Source of the DNA: Onthophagus taurus
Lineage: Eukaryota; Arthropoda; Insecta; Coleoptera; Scarabaeidae
Direction: 5' to 3'
Length of the DNA stretch: 64,000 nt
NCBI RefSeq assembly: GCF_036711975.1
Contig: NC_091966.1
Location: forward strand, 39,129,501-39,193,500
Shown: piece by piece, positions 1 through 10,867 of the stretch
How the letters are laid out: every line of letters begins with the position of its first letter
Numbering within the stretch: position 1 is the first letter of the stretch
Made by a program: the position numbers and the translations under genes
Notes under the pieces: generated by a model
Told to the model about the DNA's origin: nothing
Databases searched by the model: none
Seen by the model: the letters and a program-made list of their open reading frames with translations, nothing else

Positions 1-1275
1 ATATCAAAAAACGTCAATTTAATTTAATTTTTTTATGACTTTCTAAAAGTTTGACATTAAAAAAACGTAAACAAATTCCTTTTGTCATATGATTTAAGCA
101 TAAATTAATTAATTTTCGTAAAAAAAACATGACGTCTCATAAAATTGACATTTAATTTTGATAAATTGTTGTGAAGTTGGTTACAGTTGGTGACATTGAA
201 TTTGCATCACATTGACGTTTAAACTTTATTCAAAAAAATAAATTTGTCCACAACTACCTTATAATATAATAAACGAGTTTTCTAAAATAAAACGGTAGTT
301 ATTTTTGACAGAACGAATAATACCGGTGAATAATCATTATTCAAGGGTAATCAACTTGACAGACTAATAATTATTAGATTAGTCAAAATTTCAAAAAACG
401 TCAATTTAATTTAATTTTTTTATGACTTTCTAAAGGTTTGACGTTAAAAAAACGTAAACAAATTCCTTTTTTCGTATGATTTAAGCATAAATTAATTAAT
501 TTTCGTAAAAAAAACATGACGTTTCATAAAATTGACATTTAATTTTGACAAATTGTTGTGAAGTTGGTTACAGTTGGCGACATTGAATTTGTGTCACATT
601 GACGTTTAAACTTTATTCAAAAATGTATTTAAAAAAATAAATTTGTCCATAATTACCTTATAATATATACCTTATAAATGAGTTTTCTAAAATAAAACGG
701 TAGTTATTTTTGACAGAATGAATAATACCGGTGAATAATCATTATTCAAGGGTAATCAACTTGACAGACTAATAATTATTAGATTAGTCAAAATTTCAAA
801 AAACGTCAATTTAATTTAATTTTTTTATGACTTTCTAAAGGTTTGACGTTAAAAAAACGTAAACAAATTCCTTTTTTCGTATGATTTAAGCATAAATTAA
901 TTAATTTTCGTAAAAAAAACATGACGTTTCATAAAATTGACATTTAATTTTGACAAATTGTTGTGAAGTTGGTTACAGTTGGCGACATTGAATTTGTGTC
1001 ACATTGACGTTTAAACTTTATTCAAAAATGTATTTAAAAAAATAAATTTGTCCATAATTACCTTATAATATATACCTTATAAATGAGTTTTCTAAAATAA
1101 AACGGTAGTTATTTTTGACAGAATGAATAATACCGGTGAATAATCATTATTCAAGGGTAATCAACTTGACAGACTAATAATAATTATTTGAAACGTCAAA
1201 ATTTCAAAAAACGTCAATTTAAGTATTTTTTTAGGACTTTCTAAAGGTTTGACATTAAACCAACGTAAACAATAG
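1..1275. repeat. Tandem repeat array, ~405 bp unit (left block)
   Basis: At least three consecutive copies of a unit of about 387-408 bp. The landmark TCAAAAAACGTCAATTT recurs near 4, 391, 796 and 1204. Units share a palindrome-rich AT core and repeated TGACGTTT-like words and differ by small indels. No coding potential was seen. It lies on the far side of the last SMC1 exon found, so it is probably inside a long SMC1 intron. Confidence 0.9.
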
Positions 1276-2160
1276 TATATTATTGAATAAGCGTATAATG
1301 ACGGCTGTTATCCACGAAGAAGAAGTTGCAACACGAGCGAGCGAAGCGAGCAAGTGTTGTAATCTGAGTGGGTAACATCCATTATACGCAAGTTGAATAC
1401 TATACTTTATCTACAACTATTTAATTTTGATTAATGCACTCCAATAATATACAACCAATCAGAGTAACGATCGTTTAAAATTTCGACCAATAACGTGATT
1501 TTCTAAGTGGATAAAAGTTATCTAGGTTTTTTAACTGAATAAATCACACGTGATATTTTATAACTGATAAAAACGCGACTACCATATATATACTTTTGTT
1601 TACCTGTCACATTTTTGACAACTATAATTAAGTCAAAAATGGTTAATAAATAATTAAAAATTGTCGATAAATTGTGCAATTGTCGTGTATTAATCTCCCT
1701 AAAATACGCTCGAGCTTGATTTTAAATCAGGATAATTTTATTTTTAATTCACTCAAGTTTTGTTACCCTTTGGAAATAACTCTCAATCAAAATCAAAAGA
1801 TAAAATCGCTCCAGCTAAAGCTGTCGCGATTTTATCATGCTTTTGATTTCGAGTTATTTCCATGGTAACAAAACTTTCGTGTAAAAATAAAATTATCCGT
1901 TAAAAGTCAAGCTCTTGTGTATTTACCCCCGAAAAAAAAAATCAAAAAAAGGAAAAAAATAAACTTGATAGACATTTCAGACATAACCTCAATATAAGAA
2001 AGCTGTCATTTCTGTTAGAATTTTATTTTTTTGATTAGTAGGCCGTGTCAGAACTGTGGAATAATGACTTCATTATTCAACACTTTGTCAGTCATGAGTA
2101 ATAGGTGTCATTACCCAAAAATCAAATGTATAACGAATAGATAATTCAATAGTTGTAGAT
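1276..2160. other. Insertion that splits the 405 bp array; holds an imperfect palindrome
   Basis: This unrelated block interrupts the 405 bp array, which resumes at about 2161. Positions 1683-1905 form a long imperfect hairpin: the arm around GGAAATAACTC at about 1770 is mirrored by GAGTTATTTCC at about 1851. The edges contain partly mirrored ATTGAATA / ATTCAATAGTTG segments, suggesting a non-autonomous DNA element, but I could not define termini or a target duplication. Confidence 0.45.
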
Positions 2161-2985
2161 AAATTCCTGTTTTCATATGATTTAAGCATAAATTAATTAA
2201 TTTTCGTAAAAAAAACTACGTTTCATAAAATTGACATTTAATTTTGATAAATTGTTGTGAAGTTGGTGACATTGAATTTGTATCACATTGACGTTTAAAC
2301 TTTATTCAAAAATGTATTTAAAAAAATAAATTTGTCCACAACTACCTTATAAATGAGTTTTTTAAAATAAAACGGTAGTTATTTTTGACAGAATGAATAA
2401 TACCGGTGAATAATCATTATTCAAGGGTAATCAACTTGACAGACTAATAATAATTATTTGAAACGTCAAAATTTCAAAAAACGACAATTTAATTTAATTT
2501 TTTTAGGACTTTCTAAAGGTTTGACATTAACAAAAAGTAAACAAATTCCTTTTGTCATATGATTTAAGCATAAATTAATTAATTTTCGTAAAAAAAACAT
2601 GACGTTTCATAAAATTGACATTAAATTTTGACAAATTGTTGTGAAGTTGGTTACAGTTGGTGACATTGAATTTGTGTCACATTGACGTTTAAACTTCATT
2701 CAAAAATTTATTTAAAAAAATAAATTTATGGAATCAATTTTTTTAGGACTTTCTAAAGGTTTGACATTAACAAAAAGTAAACAAATTCCTTTTGTCATAT
2801 GATTTAAGCATAAATTAATTAATTTTCGTAAAAAAAATGACGTTTCATAAAATTGACATTTAATTTTGACAAATTGTTATGAAGTTGGTTACAGTTGGTG
2901 ACATTGAATTTGTGTCACATTGACGTTTAAACTTTATTCAAAAATGTATTTAAAAAAATAAATTTATGGAATCAATTTCAATAGT
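2161..2985. repeat. Tandem repeat array, ~405 bp family (right block)
   Basis: Continuation of the array at 1-1275, with two full or near-full copies and one shortened copy. The segment from CTTTCTAAAGGTTTGACATT onward occurs at about 2509 and again at about 2749, giving a compressed period of about 240 bp at the end. Non-coding. Confidence 0.85.
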
Positions 2986-3313
2986 ATTTCAAGTAGTCAT
3001 GGACAAAGTATAGTATAGTATTCTACTCACATATTATGAGCTATTATTCATTCAGGGTAATTATGTCACTCGCTACGTTCGTGATATAACTTAACCTTAG
3101 TCAATAATAGCCCTCATTATATGCTCGTATAATAATGTACTATTAAGAACACTAAAACTATTATATCTTCACATTTTTCGCTAGCTATCTTACTTTAGGA
3201 GATAATCGACCGTTTCCATACATATCAGCGATCCTGTATAATGTTATATTTCTTGTAGTACAATCAAAACCAAATATTATACAAATATCTTGTTGTTAAT
3301 TTTTGCTTATATA

Positions 3314-3644
3314 ATTCTTTAGTGAATTTTAAGGGTACTTTAATATATGAATGATTTTCGAATGTATTTATCATCTGCATAAAAGAAATTTTAGCAAAAA
3401 TGTAAAGGGGGTGGTTATGCTTAGTAGTTTAGAAAGGTAGATTGAAAGTAGAAATAGGGTCAAAACGTGCCCTATTATGAGTTAAACATATTCCCCAAAT
3501 TTCATTTTCCTAGCGTTTATGGTCTTTGAGAAAAAAAATTTAAACCGACATTTTCCCCCATTTTTGGAGGGGTGTAGCTCCTTAGGGAAGCCGAAGTCGC
3601 CCATGGTTCATATAACAAAGTACCCTTAAAATTCACTAAAGAAT
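3314..3644. mobile_element. MITE with 28 bp perfect terminal inverted repeats
   Basis: The left end (3314-3341) starts ATTCTTTAGTGAATTTTAAG and the right end (3617-3644) is its exact reverse complement over 28 bp. The 331 bp element has no coding capacity. The internal part contains a run of short G/C-richer words (for example GGGGTGTAGCTCC). The family is unknown. Confidence 0.75.
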
Positions 3645-3719
3645 CACCCCTTGACGTTTGTTGCAGTCATTCAGATACACCCTGTATATTTTCAATGCTT
3701 TGTGAGCTTCTGAATACGT

Positions 3720-4123
3720 TATACTCCGTTTTTAAACCAGGAGGAGTAAACGCGAAAGTCAGATTTACACTAGGAAAAATCACCAGAAAATATCACTAGA
3801 TATTTTGGCGGTAAATTTAAATTAATAATTATTATTATTTATTTACTTATTATTGTATTTATTTTCGTTTGTTATCGTCAACACTAAACATGCAAATTAA
3901 CATTGAAGTTAGGAGTGTATTTATTTCAAAATATAATAAAGAAGGGTTTAAGAACACAAAATTTACAATAATGACACGATTGTCAAATTGTCAATAACCT
4001 AACCTTCAAATTCAAAATCCAAAATTGCCTGTGTGTGAACCTTCCTCGCATTCAACCAATCACGTTCAAGGTCAATCTGGTGACAAATTTAAAATACTCC
4101 TCCTGGTTTAAAAACAGGGTATA
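3720..4123. mobile_element. MITE, copy 1 of a ~403 bp family
   Basis: Ends are TATACTCCGTTTTTAAACC and the near-complementary GGTTTAAAAACAGGGTATA, giving terminal inverted repeats of about 27 bp with TA at the borders, as for Tc1/mariner-type MITEs. A second copy lies at 4515-4917 in the same orientation. Internal AT-rich sequence has no open frame of note. Confidence 0.8.
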
Positions 4124-4420
4124 ATTACCAAAGAATACTTCATGGTATAATTAATGTTTGTAAACAAAACTAACCTTACCTCACATTCCTTCACGCTATA
4201 ATTGACATTACAAAAGAAAACTTCACGCTATAATTGCCATTACTAATTGCCAAAGAAAACTTCATGGTATAATTAATGTTTGTAAACAAAACTAACCTTA
4301 CCGAACATTCCTTCACGCTATAATTGACATTACAAAAGAAAACTTCACGCTATAATTGCCAAAGAATACTTCATGGTATAATTAATGTTTGTAAACAAAA
4401 CTAACCTTACCTAACATTCA
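4124..4420. repeat. Short tandem repeat, ~108-125 bp unit
   Basis: Three copies of a unit containing CTTCATGGTATAATTAATG followed by GTAAACAAAACTAACCTTAC and CTTCACGCTATAATTG. Copies start near 4137, 4261 and 4370. Non-coding, between the two MITE copies. Confidence 0.8.
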
Positions 4421-4514
4421 GCGTCTGAAGACACAGGGCTAAACCCGAAACTTAAAAATATACAAGTTAGCGCTGAACAACAATTAAAACTAGAACTAAC
4501 ACTTGCACTAGAAC

Positions 4515-4917
4515 TATACTGTTTTTAAACCAGGAGGAGTAAACGCGAAAGTCAGATTTACACTGGAAAAAATCACCAGAAAATATCACTAGATATTTTG
4601 GCGGTAAATTTAAATTAATAATTATTATTTATTTATTTACTTACTATTGTATTTATTTTCGTTTGTTATCGTCAACACTAAACATACAAATTAACACTGA
4701 AGTTATGAGTGTATTTATTTCAAAATATAATAAAGAAGGGTTTAAGAACACAAAATTTACAATAATGACACGATTGTCAAATTGTCAATAACCTAACCTT
4801 CAAATTCAAAATCCAAAATTGCCTGTGTGTGAACCTTCCTCGCATTCAACCAATCACGTTCAAGGTCAATCTGGTGACAAATTTAAAATACTCCTCCTGG
4901 TTTAAAAACAGAGTATA
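4515..4917. mobile_element. MITE, copy 2 of the ~403 bp family
   Basis: Nearly identical to 3720-4123 over the whole length (same ends, same internal order), differing by scattered substitutions and a short indel in the ATT-rich centre. It ends about 80 bp from the SMC1 exon boundary at 5001. Confidence 0.8.
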
Positions 4918-5000
4918 GTAATGTAATAGACTTATTTTTAATTAAATATAAAAAATCATGCAGTAAGGGGTTAAGTGAAATTCACTGTATAATTACTTAC

Positions 5001-7944
5001 ATCATATCTTCCTCCACATTCATATGCAACTTTGCTCGCATCCTCCGGAGTTTCACAAACCAAAATATTATTTGTAACGAAAAGAACAGCTTTTGAAATA
5101 GCTTGAGGTTCAAAAAAGAGAATATCATACAGCAATTTCACCCCCTTCGGTTCAGTGATATGTCTTAATCGTTCCTTTATTGGTTTTAATTGCAAATAAT
5201 TTAATGGTAAGAACGTTTCTGGTTCCAACATCTGCTCTTTCAAATATTTAATACATTGACGAGCTGTGTGTTCGGTATCAACAACGATAGCCTCCATATA
5301 TTTCCCCAAAACTTTAGTAACAGCCACATTGTAGCGTTTATGAGTTGGTTGACACATATTAATCATCCGATCATACTTAAACAAAAAAAAATAATTATAA
5401 AAACGTATAAATAAATAAAAATAATACTCACCACACCGGGATAACTACTTTTGAATCTCTCAACAATCTCTTGCTTCTTTTTCCTTCTTGAATCTTCGTG
5501 TTTATCAATCCTAGCATCCCCTAGTTGTTCGACGACATCATCTAATTGTCTTTGTATTTCTTGAACACGATCTTTAGAAGACCCCACGTCGGATTGTAAA
5601 TCTTCACGCAATTGCTTTTGATCCAACAAAGCTTGCTCGCTTGTTCGAATATGTTCCATTAATTTCTCAATTCTCTTCTCCATCTCTTCTTTTTCATGCT
5701 CTTTTTGTCGGTGTTTATTTTCCGTTTCCGTTCTCGATCTAGTCACGTTGTCCAAACGATCTTGATCGGCTTTTTGTTCTCGATTAACAGAATCCAATTC
5801 TTGCATATACCGAGCCGATCTTTTCGCGGCTTCCTCTTTCAATCGATGATATTCAACAACTTGTTCATCTTCCAAGTGAACGTCGCGCCCTTGGCTTTGA
5901 CTTTCGCCGGCAATCGTCATTTCGTATTCTTCTTTAGCCTTTTCCACTTCTGCCAATTCATCGTCGAGCTTTTTTATATCGTTCATGTGAGCTTCGTGAG
6001 CTTTTCGCGCTTGTTCTAAGGTTTTTATGGCCCCATCGTGTTTCTTTTGCATGTGAGAAACGCGTTCTTTTGCTTTAATAAATTGAGGTTTCTTTTTTGA
6101 GATTTCCACCTCAACCTCTCGAATATCCTGTTCGAATTTAGCTAATTCTCGATTAATTCTACCTTGATCTTTGCGTTTATCTTTGAGTACTTCCTCGGCT
6201 TTTTCTTTTCTTTTTTCGATTTTTTCAACTTCACGGTGTTTTCCTTTTAGATCATTTTCGAGGCTTTTAACTTCATGCTCGTTATGATAAAGACGGAATA
6301 ATTGATGCTCAACTAATTTATCATTAAGTTCATCTTTTAATCGAGCGTATTTATCAGCTTCCTCTTTTTCAAGGCGAGCCTCTTTACGTTCCGCATTGAT
6401 TCCTTTCTTTTTCTGCAGAGCCAAATTGATTTCTTCTTGTGCCTTTTGCATTTGATTTTTTAATTTGTCGTAATCTTCTTTTAAAGCTCCTGATCCACTT
6501 ATTTCTTCAAAAAGCAACGTCATTTCTTTGGGATTTTTCATTGCAATCGATTCCACGGCTCCTTGGAAGACCAAAAAGTTCTTCGCTTTCACGTTAATTC
6601 GCAACTTTTCCAATTCAACCATATATTCATGATTTGAGACCAACTTAATGAAAAATAATTATATTATACATTGTACTACAAGCCAGATCTCATGATTTAT
6701 CGTAAGATCTCATGATATTACTTTTATCTCACGATTTTATTACAAAAATAATATAATAATTAATGTTAATAAAATCAAAGTAAAATCATAGCATCTTCAA
6801 CTGGAATTGTAGGTTACTGTAAATTTCTCTATTAGTTACTGAATTCGCCGCTAGATGGCGCTAAGAAGTTACTTAAACTAAAGACAAAATGTCGATTTGA
6901 CAACTTGTCAATGTATCTCACCACTTATTTACAAAAATATTGCCGTCTTGTTGCCTTTGGTGTTGCAAAAAATAGCAGTAAGAAGGACTTTCAACTCTTC
7001 AGAGTACCACGAGAAAAAAGAAAGGAAATTTGGCGTAATGTTTTGTAGTTTTAAATTTCCCGCTTGACTTTCGAGCCAAAATGGCGTCAAACCGCGGTAC
7101 TTTGTAAATCTAGGGACTTTAACATAAACATTTTATTTCCTTTTAATTATATCACGTTTATATAAAAACGTTGTCTAAACTAGCGGTTCCCAACTTGTGC
7201 TCCGCAGCCGCTCCAGGATATCTTTATTTATTATAAGACATATTTATTTATAACACATAAGGTAGGTATAAGGGGCTCCACTACAGAAATTAATTCTAAA
7301 AAGGGCCCCGCAAGTCAAAAAGGTTGGGAACTATTTTACTTGAATCCTATGCCTATATGTAACATATATTATTAAAATTGAGCGATTTTTAAACAAATTT
7401 CAACATCCCACAATTTTTTATGACATAGCTCAGCACATTCTATATGTGTAACCTGGCAAACCCTAACTACAAGCAAAAAAAGTATTTACCGAGCCGTTTA
7501 ATCTGTACTCAGATGCACTTCCTTGAACCGATCGTTGAAATGCAATCTCTTTTCCTTCTTCGTTTAAAATAAAAACAGCGGTAACAGAACAACTAAAACA
7601 CAAAGATTTAATCAAATAATCATAATAAAGTCAAATTAATTCAAAAATACCTTCTTGAAACAGGTTTACTGATAGCGGCTCCATGAATAAGGTCACTTAA
7701 CCTCTTAACACGAAGACTACTGGTTTTTTCACCCATTACGAATGAAATAGCATCCATGAAATTAGATTTGCCTAAATAATTTTAAAAGATTATTCAATTA
7801 ACTATAATTAACCGTTATTAGAAACTAACCTGAACCATTGGGGCCAACAACGGCGTTAAACGGTTTTAATGGCCCAATAGTCATATTTCCCCTGTATGAC
7901 TTGAAATTCTCGACGACAATCTGCTTTAACCGAGGGCCCGTCAT
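5001..7944 (-). CDS. SMC1: SMC1 cohesin subunit, N-terminal half (5 exons, gene continues outside)
   Basis: Core cohesin ATPase that, with SMC3 and RAD21, holds sister chromatids together in the nucleus. Exons on the minus strand: 7830-7944, 7651-7771, 7490-7592, 5432-6643, 5001-5375, all with GT/AG borders and consistent phase, giving about 642 residues. The start [19 protein letters not shown] precedes the Walker A motif GPNGSGKSN, split across exons 1 and 2. Exon 4 begins with the conserved [19 protein letters not shown] block and then a long charged coiled coil. The last exon enters the hinge ([20 protein letters not shown], then ETFLPLNYL). It stops at a perfect GTAAGT donor after GGRYD. 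The rest of the hinge, second coiled coil, signature motif and Walker B are not in the window, so the next intron exceeds 5 kb. The call rests on strong family resemblance. It diverges from NOP16 across about 0.9 kb. Confidence 0.95.
6853..6861 (+). promoter_or_regulatory. CTCF-like word AGATGGCGC in an SMC1 intron
   Basis: CTAGATGGCGCTAA matches the core of the insulator protein CTCF site known from Drosophila. It is a sequence match only. The same word recurs in the repeats at 52.9-63.8 kb. Confidence 0.35.
6941..7048 (+). pseudogene. THAP-domain-like fragment (P-element-type or THAP gene relic)
   Basis: A 35-codon stretch ends [20 protein letters not shown], which is the second half of a THAP (C2CH zinc finger) DNA-binding domain: the F-x-F-P-like segment followed by R..W. 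The first Cys is present, but the expected second Cys a few residues on is not visible, and a stop follows. It sits inside SMC1 intron 3 in the opposite direction, so it is a scrap of a P-like transposon or of a THAP gene, not part of SMC1. Confidence 0.5.
7181..7333. mobile_element. hAT-like MITE with TAGcGGTTCCCAAC ends
   Basis: Left end TAGCGGTTCCCAAC is mirrored by GTTGGGAACTA at the right. The internal part is GC-richer than the surrounding intron, with GGGGCTCC / GGGGCCCC words. These ends resemble non-autonomous hAT elements. I could not confirm an 8 bp target duplication. Confidence 0.6.
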
Positions 7945-8845
7945 GATTAACCACTAATTTGAACCAGAAATTGTAAATTTAAGCTTTCTGAATAAACGAA
8001 GCACAAACAAATTGTAGAGTCTGAAGTTGGCTTTGAAACCTGGGAAATGACCTTGAATTAATAGCAATTTGGAGGGAAATTTTATTATATTTTTTTTCCT
8101 TAAAAATTATTTTAATATTAATACAACATGCAAAATTAAATTTGTTTTATATTAACTCACATTAATTAATTGTTTAAATACATTAAAATAATACCTAAAC
8201 AATCTTGTCTTTTAATGTTTATTTATTGTAATGTTGGTATCAAAATTTTTAGGTTAGGTTATGTTTTAACTTAGAAATCAAAACCATTTTATTTATAACT
8301 ACTAAATATTCAATTGATACAACTTAATTTATGTGCTCGCTTAAACATTTTCAATATCCTTAATTAAAAATGCTCTTTTAGCACAAAAAATTTAATCCGA
8401 TAATAAGAATTATTTTAAGCATACCTTTTCGAAGTATTTAAATGGAATGCACTTCTTATTCTTTAAAATCATAAAAACCGCCGATTTTTTAATTGCTTAA
8501 TCATTAAAATTAAACAATATTAATATTATGTAGCGCTAAATATAACCAATAAGGAAGCGTATAGGGAATGTAGGGGTACCAATTGGCACTATTTGTATTA
8601 CAACTATTTTGGTTTATACAAATTAATACGATCTCTTGGGTTGGAAAAGATTAATTTAATCAAGAAATCGTTTAAGAAATTAAGTAAAATTTTATTTATA
8701 ATAATTAGTTATAAAAAATTGTTAGATGATTTCTGAACGCATCCATTTAAATGTCAAACGTCAAATACAAAATAACCCTACAACACGTGTATTTAATTAA
8801 AACATTAAATTAAATCTTGTAAAATTAATTTTTTAAACAAATACA
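7945..8845. other. Divergent SMC1/NOP16 intergenic region
   Basis: A 900 bp AT-rich spacer between two divergent starts, presumably holding both promoters. No obvious coding, RNA gene or transposon was seen. No convincing TATA box was assigned. Confidence 0.5.
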
Positions 8846-9497
8846 ATGCCTAAGTTAAGGAAACAACGACGTAAACAGGTTTACCGATACAACGTAAATA
8901 GAAAAAGAATGCGAAATAAGCAATTTAAAACACCTACAATAGGATGGTAAGTTTAACTATTTTATAACTTAATTATTTGTAATTAATTATTTCTATGTAT
9001 CTTTGATTAGTAAAGAAATTAAAAACGCTTGGGATAATAAAAAATCAATACAAACGAATTTAAAAGAAATGGGATTATCTTATGATCCTAATGTAACGTT
9101 GGGAGTGCCAAATTTTAAGAAAACGCTTAAATCTCAAATTGTTGTTGAAGAAGGAGATTGGATTGAAGAAGAAATTAAGGAATCTGTTGTGCCGAGTAAA
9201 CAATATGTGGTTGAGAAGATAATTGAAGATGCTAAAGCACCAAGGGAGAAGCTGTTTAGATTACCTAAAGGACAAGTTGAATATGTTACTTATTTTATGG
9301 ATAAATATGTAGATGATTATAAAGCAATGGCAAGGGATAAAAAAAATTATTATCAGGATACATGGAAACAAATTCGGGCTAAAATTAAAAGATTTGTATC
9401 TATCCCTGAACAATATGGGGCATATTTAAAGAGTAAAGGATTAAGTGAAGATGAAATTACCACCAAGTTTATTAATACTAATGATGATAGTGAATAA
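8846..9497 (+). CDS. NOP16: Nucleolar protein 16 (60S ribosome biogenesis)
   Basis: Two exons, 8846-8946 and 9011-9497, joined at a GTAAGT donor and a TTAG acceptor, giving about 195 residues, the usual NOP16 size. The N terminus MPKLRKQRRKQVYRYNVNRK matches the basic start typical of NOP16, followed by the conserved AWDNKKSIQTNLKEMGL block. The C-terminal half has the diagnostic DYKAMARDKKNYYQDT and KQIRAKI run. The protein acts in the nucleolus during large-subunit assembly. It converges on PPCDC with only 59 bp between stop codons, and AATAAA signals for this strand lie in that gap. Confidence 0.93.
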
Positions 9498-9556
9498 AAT
9501 ATTTTTTTGTATTTAGTTTTATTATTATTTACTTTATAAAGATATAAATAAAATTC

Positions 9557-10178
9557 TTAAGGATTTTTATTTATTATACTTTGAACATAATTCACAATTG
9601 TATCAACTTCAGTCATTGCCCCAGCACCTTTATCACCACAAATTAACATCTTTTCAATAACAGGTATAATATGATATCCCCAACTTTTTAAAAGATCCAA
9701 TTGTTTCTCAGTTATCGGGTGATTATACATTTTTGTGTTCATTGCTGGACATAAAATTAAAGGTTTCCCAATTTCCCAAGCCCTTACAGTGCATGTTAAT
9801 AAATTATCACAAATACCCTAGAAAAAATAACAACATAAATAAATATAAATAATTTTTAGAATCATTACAAATTACATTTGCAATTTTTGCTAAAGTATTA
9901 GCATCTAAAGGTGCAATCACAAATAAATCAGCCCATTTTCCCAAATCAATATGCAAAACTGGATCTCCTCTATCTTTCCACATGGACCACTCATCTTCAT
10001 CTGTTAAAATTGGAACGGATTCGGGAATATCACTGTTTTTATAAAAATGCTGTGCTTTTTCTGTTACAACAACTTTGATTTGAATATGATCTTTGAATTT
10101 TTCTTGCAAATTAGTTATTAGTAACGGTAATTTAATAGTAGCTACACTCCCGGTACACCCTATTAATAAATTCACCAT
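9557..10178 (-). CDS. PPCDC: Phosphopantothenoylcysteine decarboxylase (coenzyme A synthesis)
   Basis: Flavin-dependent enzyme that decarboxylates 4'-phosphopantothenoylcysteine to 4'-phosphopantetheine. Exons 9876-10178 and 9557-9817 join in phase 0 to give 187 residues (human about 204). Visible family marks: N-terminal LLIGCTGSVA flavin-binding start; catalytic His in LHIDLGKWADL; VIAPLDANTLAKIANGICD; the PAMNTKMY substrate motif; and the flap Cys in LICGDKGAGAMTEV. All key residues are present, so the gene looks functional. It lies 78 bp downstream of COX19 on the same strand and ends 59 bp from NOP16, so 3' UTRs probably overlap. Confidence 0.95.
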
Positions 10179-10256
10179 TTTTAAGGGTTCTAAGACTTTT
10201 ATTCTACTACTTTATAATAAAAATTTTTTTTTAATATTTTGAGGTTATGTTTTTTT

Positions 10257-10502
10257 TTATTCTTGTTTTTGAAATCCCAGTTTAGGCCATTCTTCTTTTG
10301 CCATAAGATTATTGTCCATGCGACACTGCAAATACGTTTTAGCCTCTTCTCGACACGAATTATTATCGTTATCGTTCTGTTTCAAACAAATCATGTACTT
10401 TAACATCGATTTCTTACATATACCTTCATGATCTAATGGAAAACTGCCTTTATCGGGTGGAGTGGGTGTAAAAGTTCTTTGGCCAAAGGTCATAGACGAC
10501 AT
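10257..10502 (-). CDS. COX19: COX19 cytochrome c oxidase assembly factor
   Basis: Small intermembrane-space protein of the twin CX9C class, needed for copper delivery and assembly of cytochrome c oxidase. It is a single exon of 81 residues when started at MSSMTFGQRTF. An in-frame ATG at 10529 would add nine residues absent from the family, so the inner start is preferred. The conserved PPDKGSFPLDH block is followed by the two Cys pairs CKKSMLKYMIC and CREEAKTYLQC, both exactly C-x9-C, then the short CRM and LGF tail. It is followed by PPCDC after 78 bp. Confidence 0.95.
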   Translation of the reverse strand: MSSMTFGQRTFTPTPPDKGSFPLDHEGICKKSMLKYMICLKQNDNDNNSCREEAKTYLQCRMDNNLMAKEEWPKLGFQKQE

Positions 10503-10867
10503 TTGATTAATATTACATAAATATACCAATCGGTAAGTAATTAATTAAGTGGAAGTGGTTGAAATTACTTTTTTTTCCGAATTATAGGTTATGTTGTTTG
10601 TTTGGTTGCCTAACTTCTAAATTATTTATAATAAAATGAGTTAGATTTTGGGTTAAGTTTGTTGTTTTAATCATTTAATTCAATTTGTAGCTACATGAAC
10701 GTGATGAATCGATTATCATTCAATTATACATATATATTATACATATATTTTGAGTTTAAATGGTTTTTTACAGTTTCCTACATCACTACAGTTTTAATGA
10801 ATGATTAATTTTGTGATTCACAATGATTCAAATTCATTAAAAAACCCTTTATTAATATAATTTACAT
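10503..10867. other. Intergenic, COX19 upstream / P450 downstream
   Basis: AT-rich, with an ATACATATATATTATACATATA stretch near 10726 interrupted by single bases. No gene seen. It must hold the COX19 promoter and the 3' end of the neighbouring P450. Confidence 0.4.

Noticed and set aside
1674-1868. 64-codon open frame near the left end
   Set aside because: It lies across the imperfect palindrome 1683-1905 and has no splice context or family match.
4424-4512. CTGAAGA...CCCGAAAC with CAGCG/CGCTG flanks looked like a second hammerhead ribozyme
   Set aside because: Helix II does not pair next to the core (four unpaired bases) and helix I needs a bulge. Related copies (near 32078 and 38458) show that this is a palindromic repeat end with GTCTTCAGAC, not a conserved ribozyme.
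5696-6019. 107-codon plus-strand open frame
   Set aside because: Antisense shadow of the SMC1 coiled-coil exon; Phe/Ser-rich translation is typical of the reverse of Glu/Lys-rich coding.
10503-10529. Upstream ATG for COX19
   Set aside because: It adds nine residues (MVYLCNINQ) not seen in the family; the second ATG fits the usual start.
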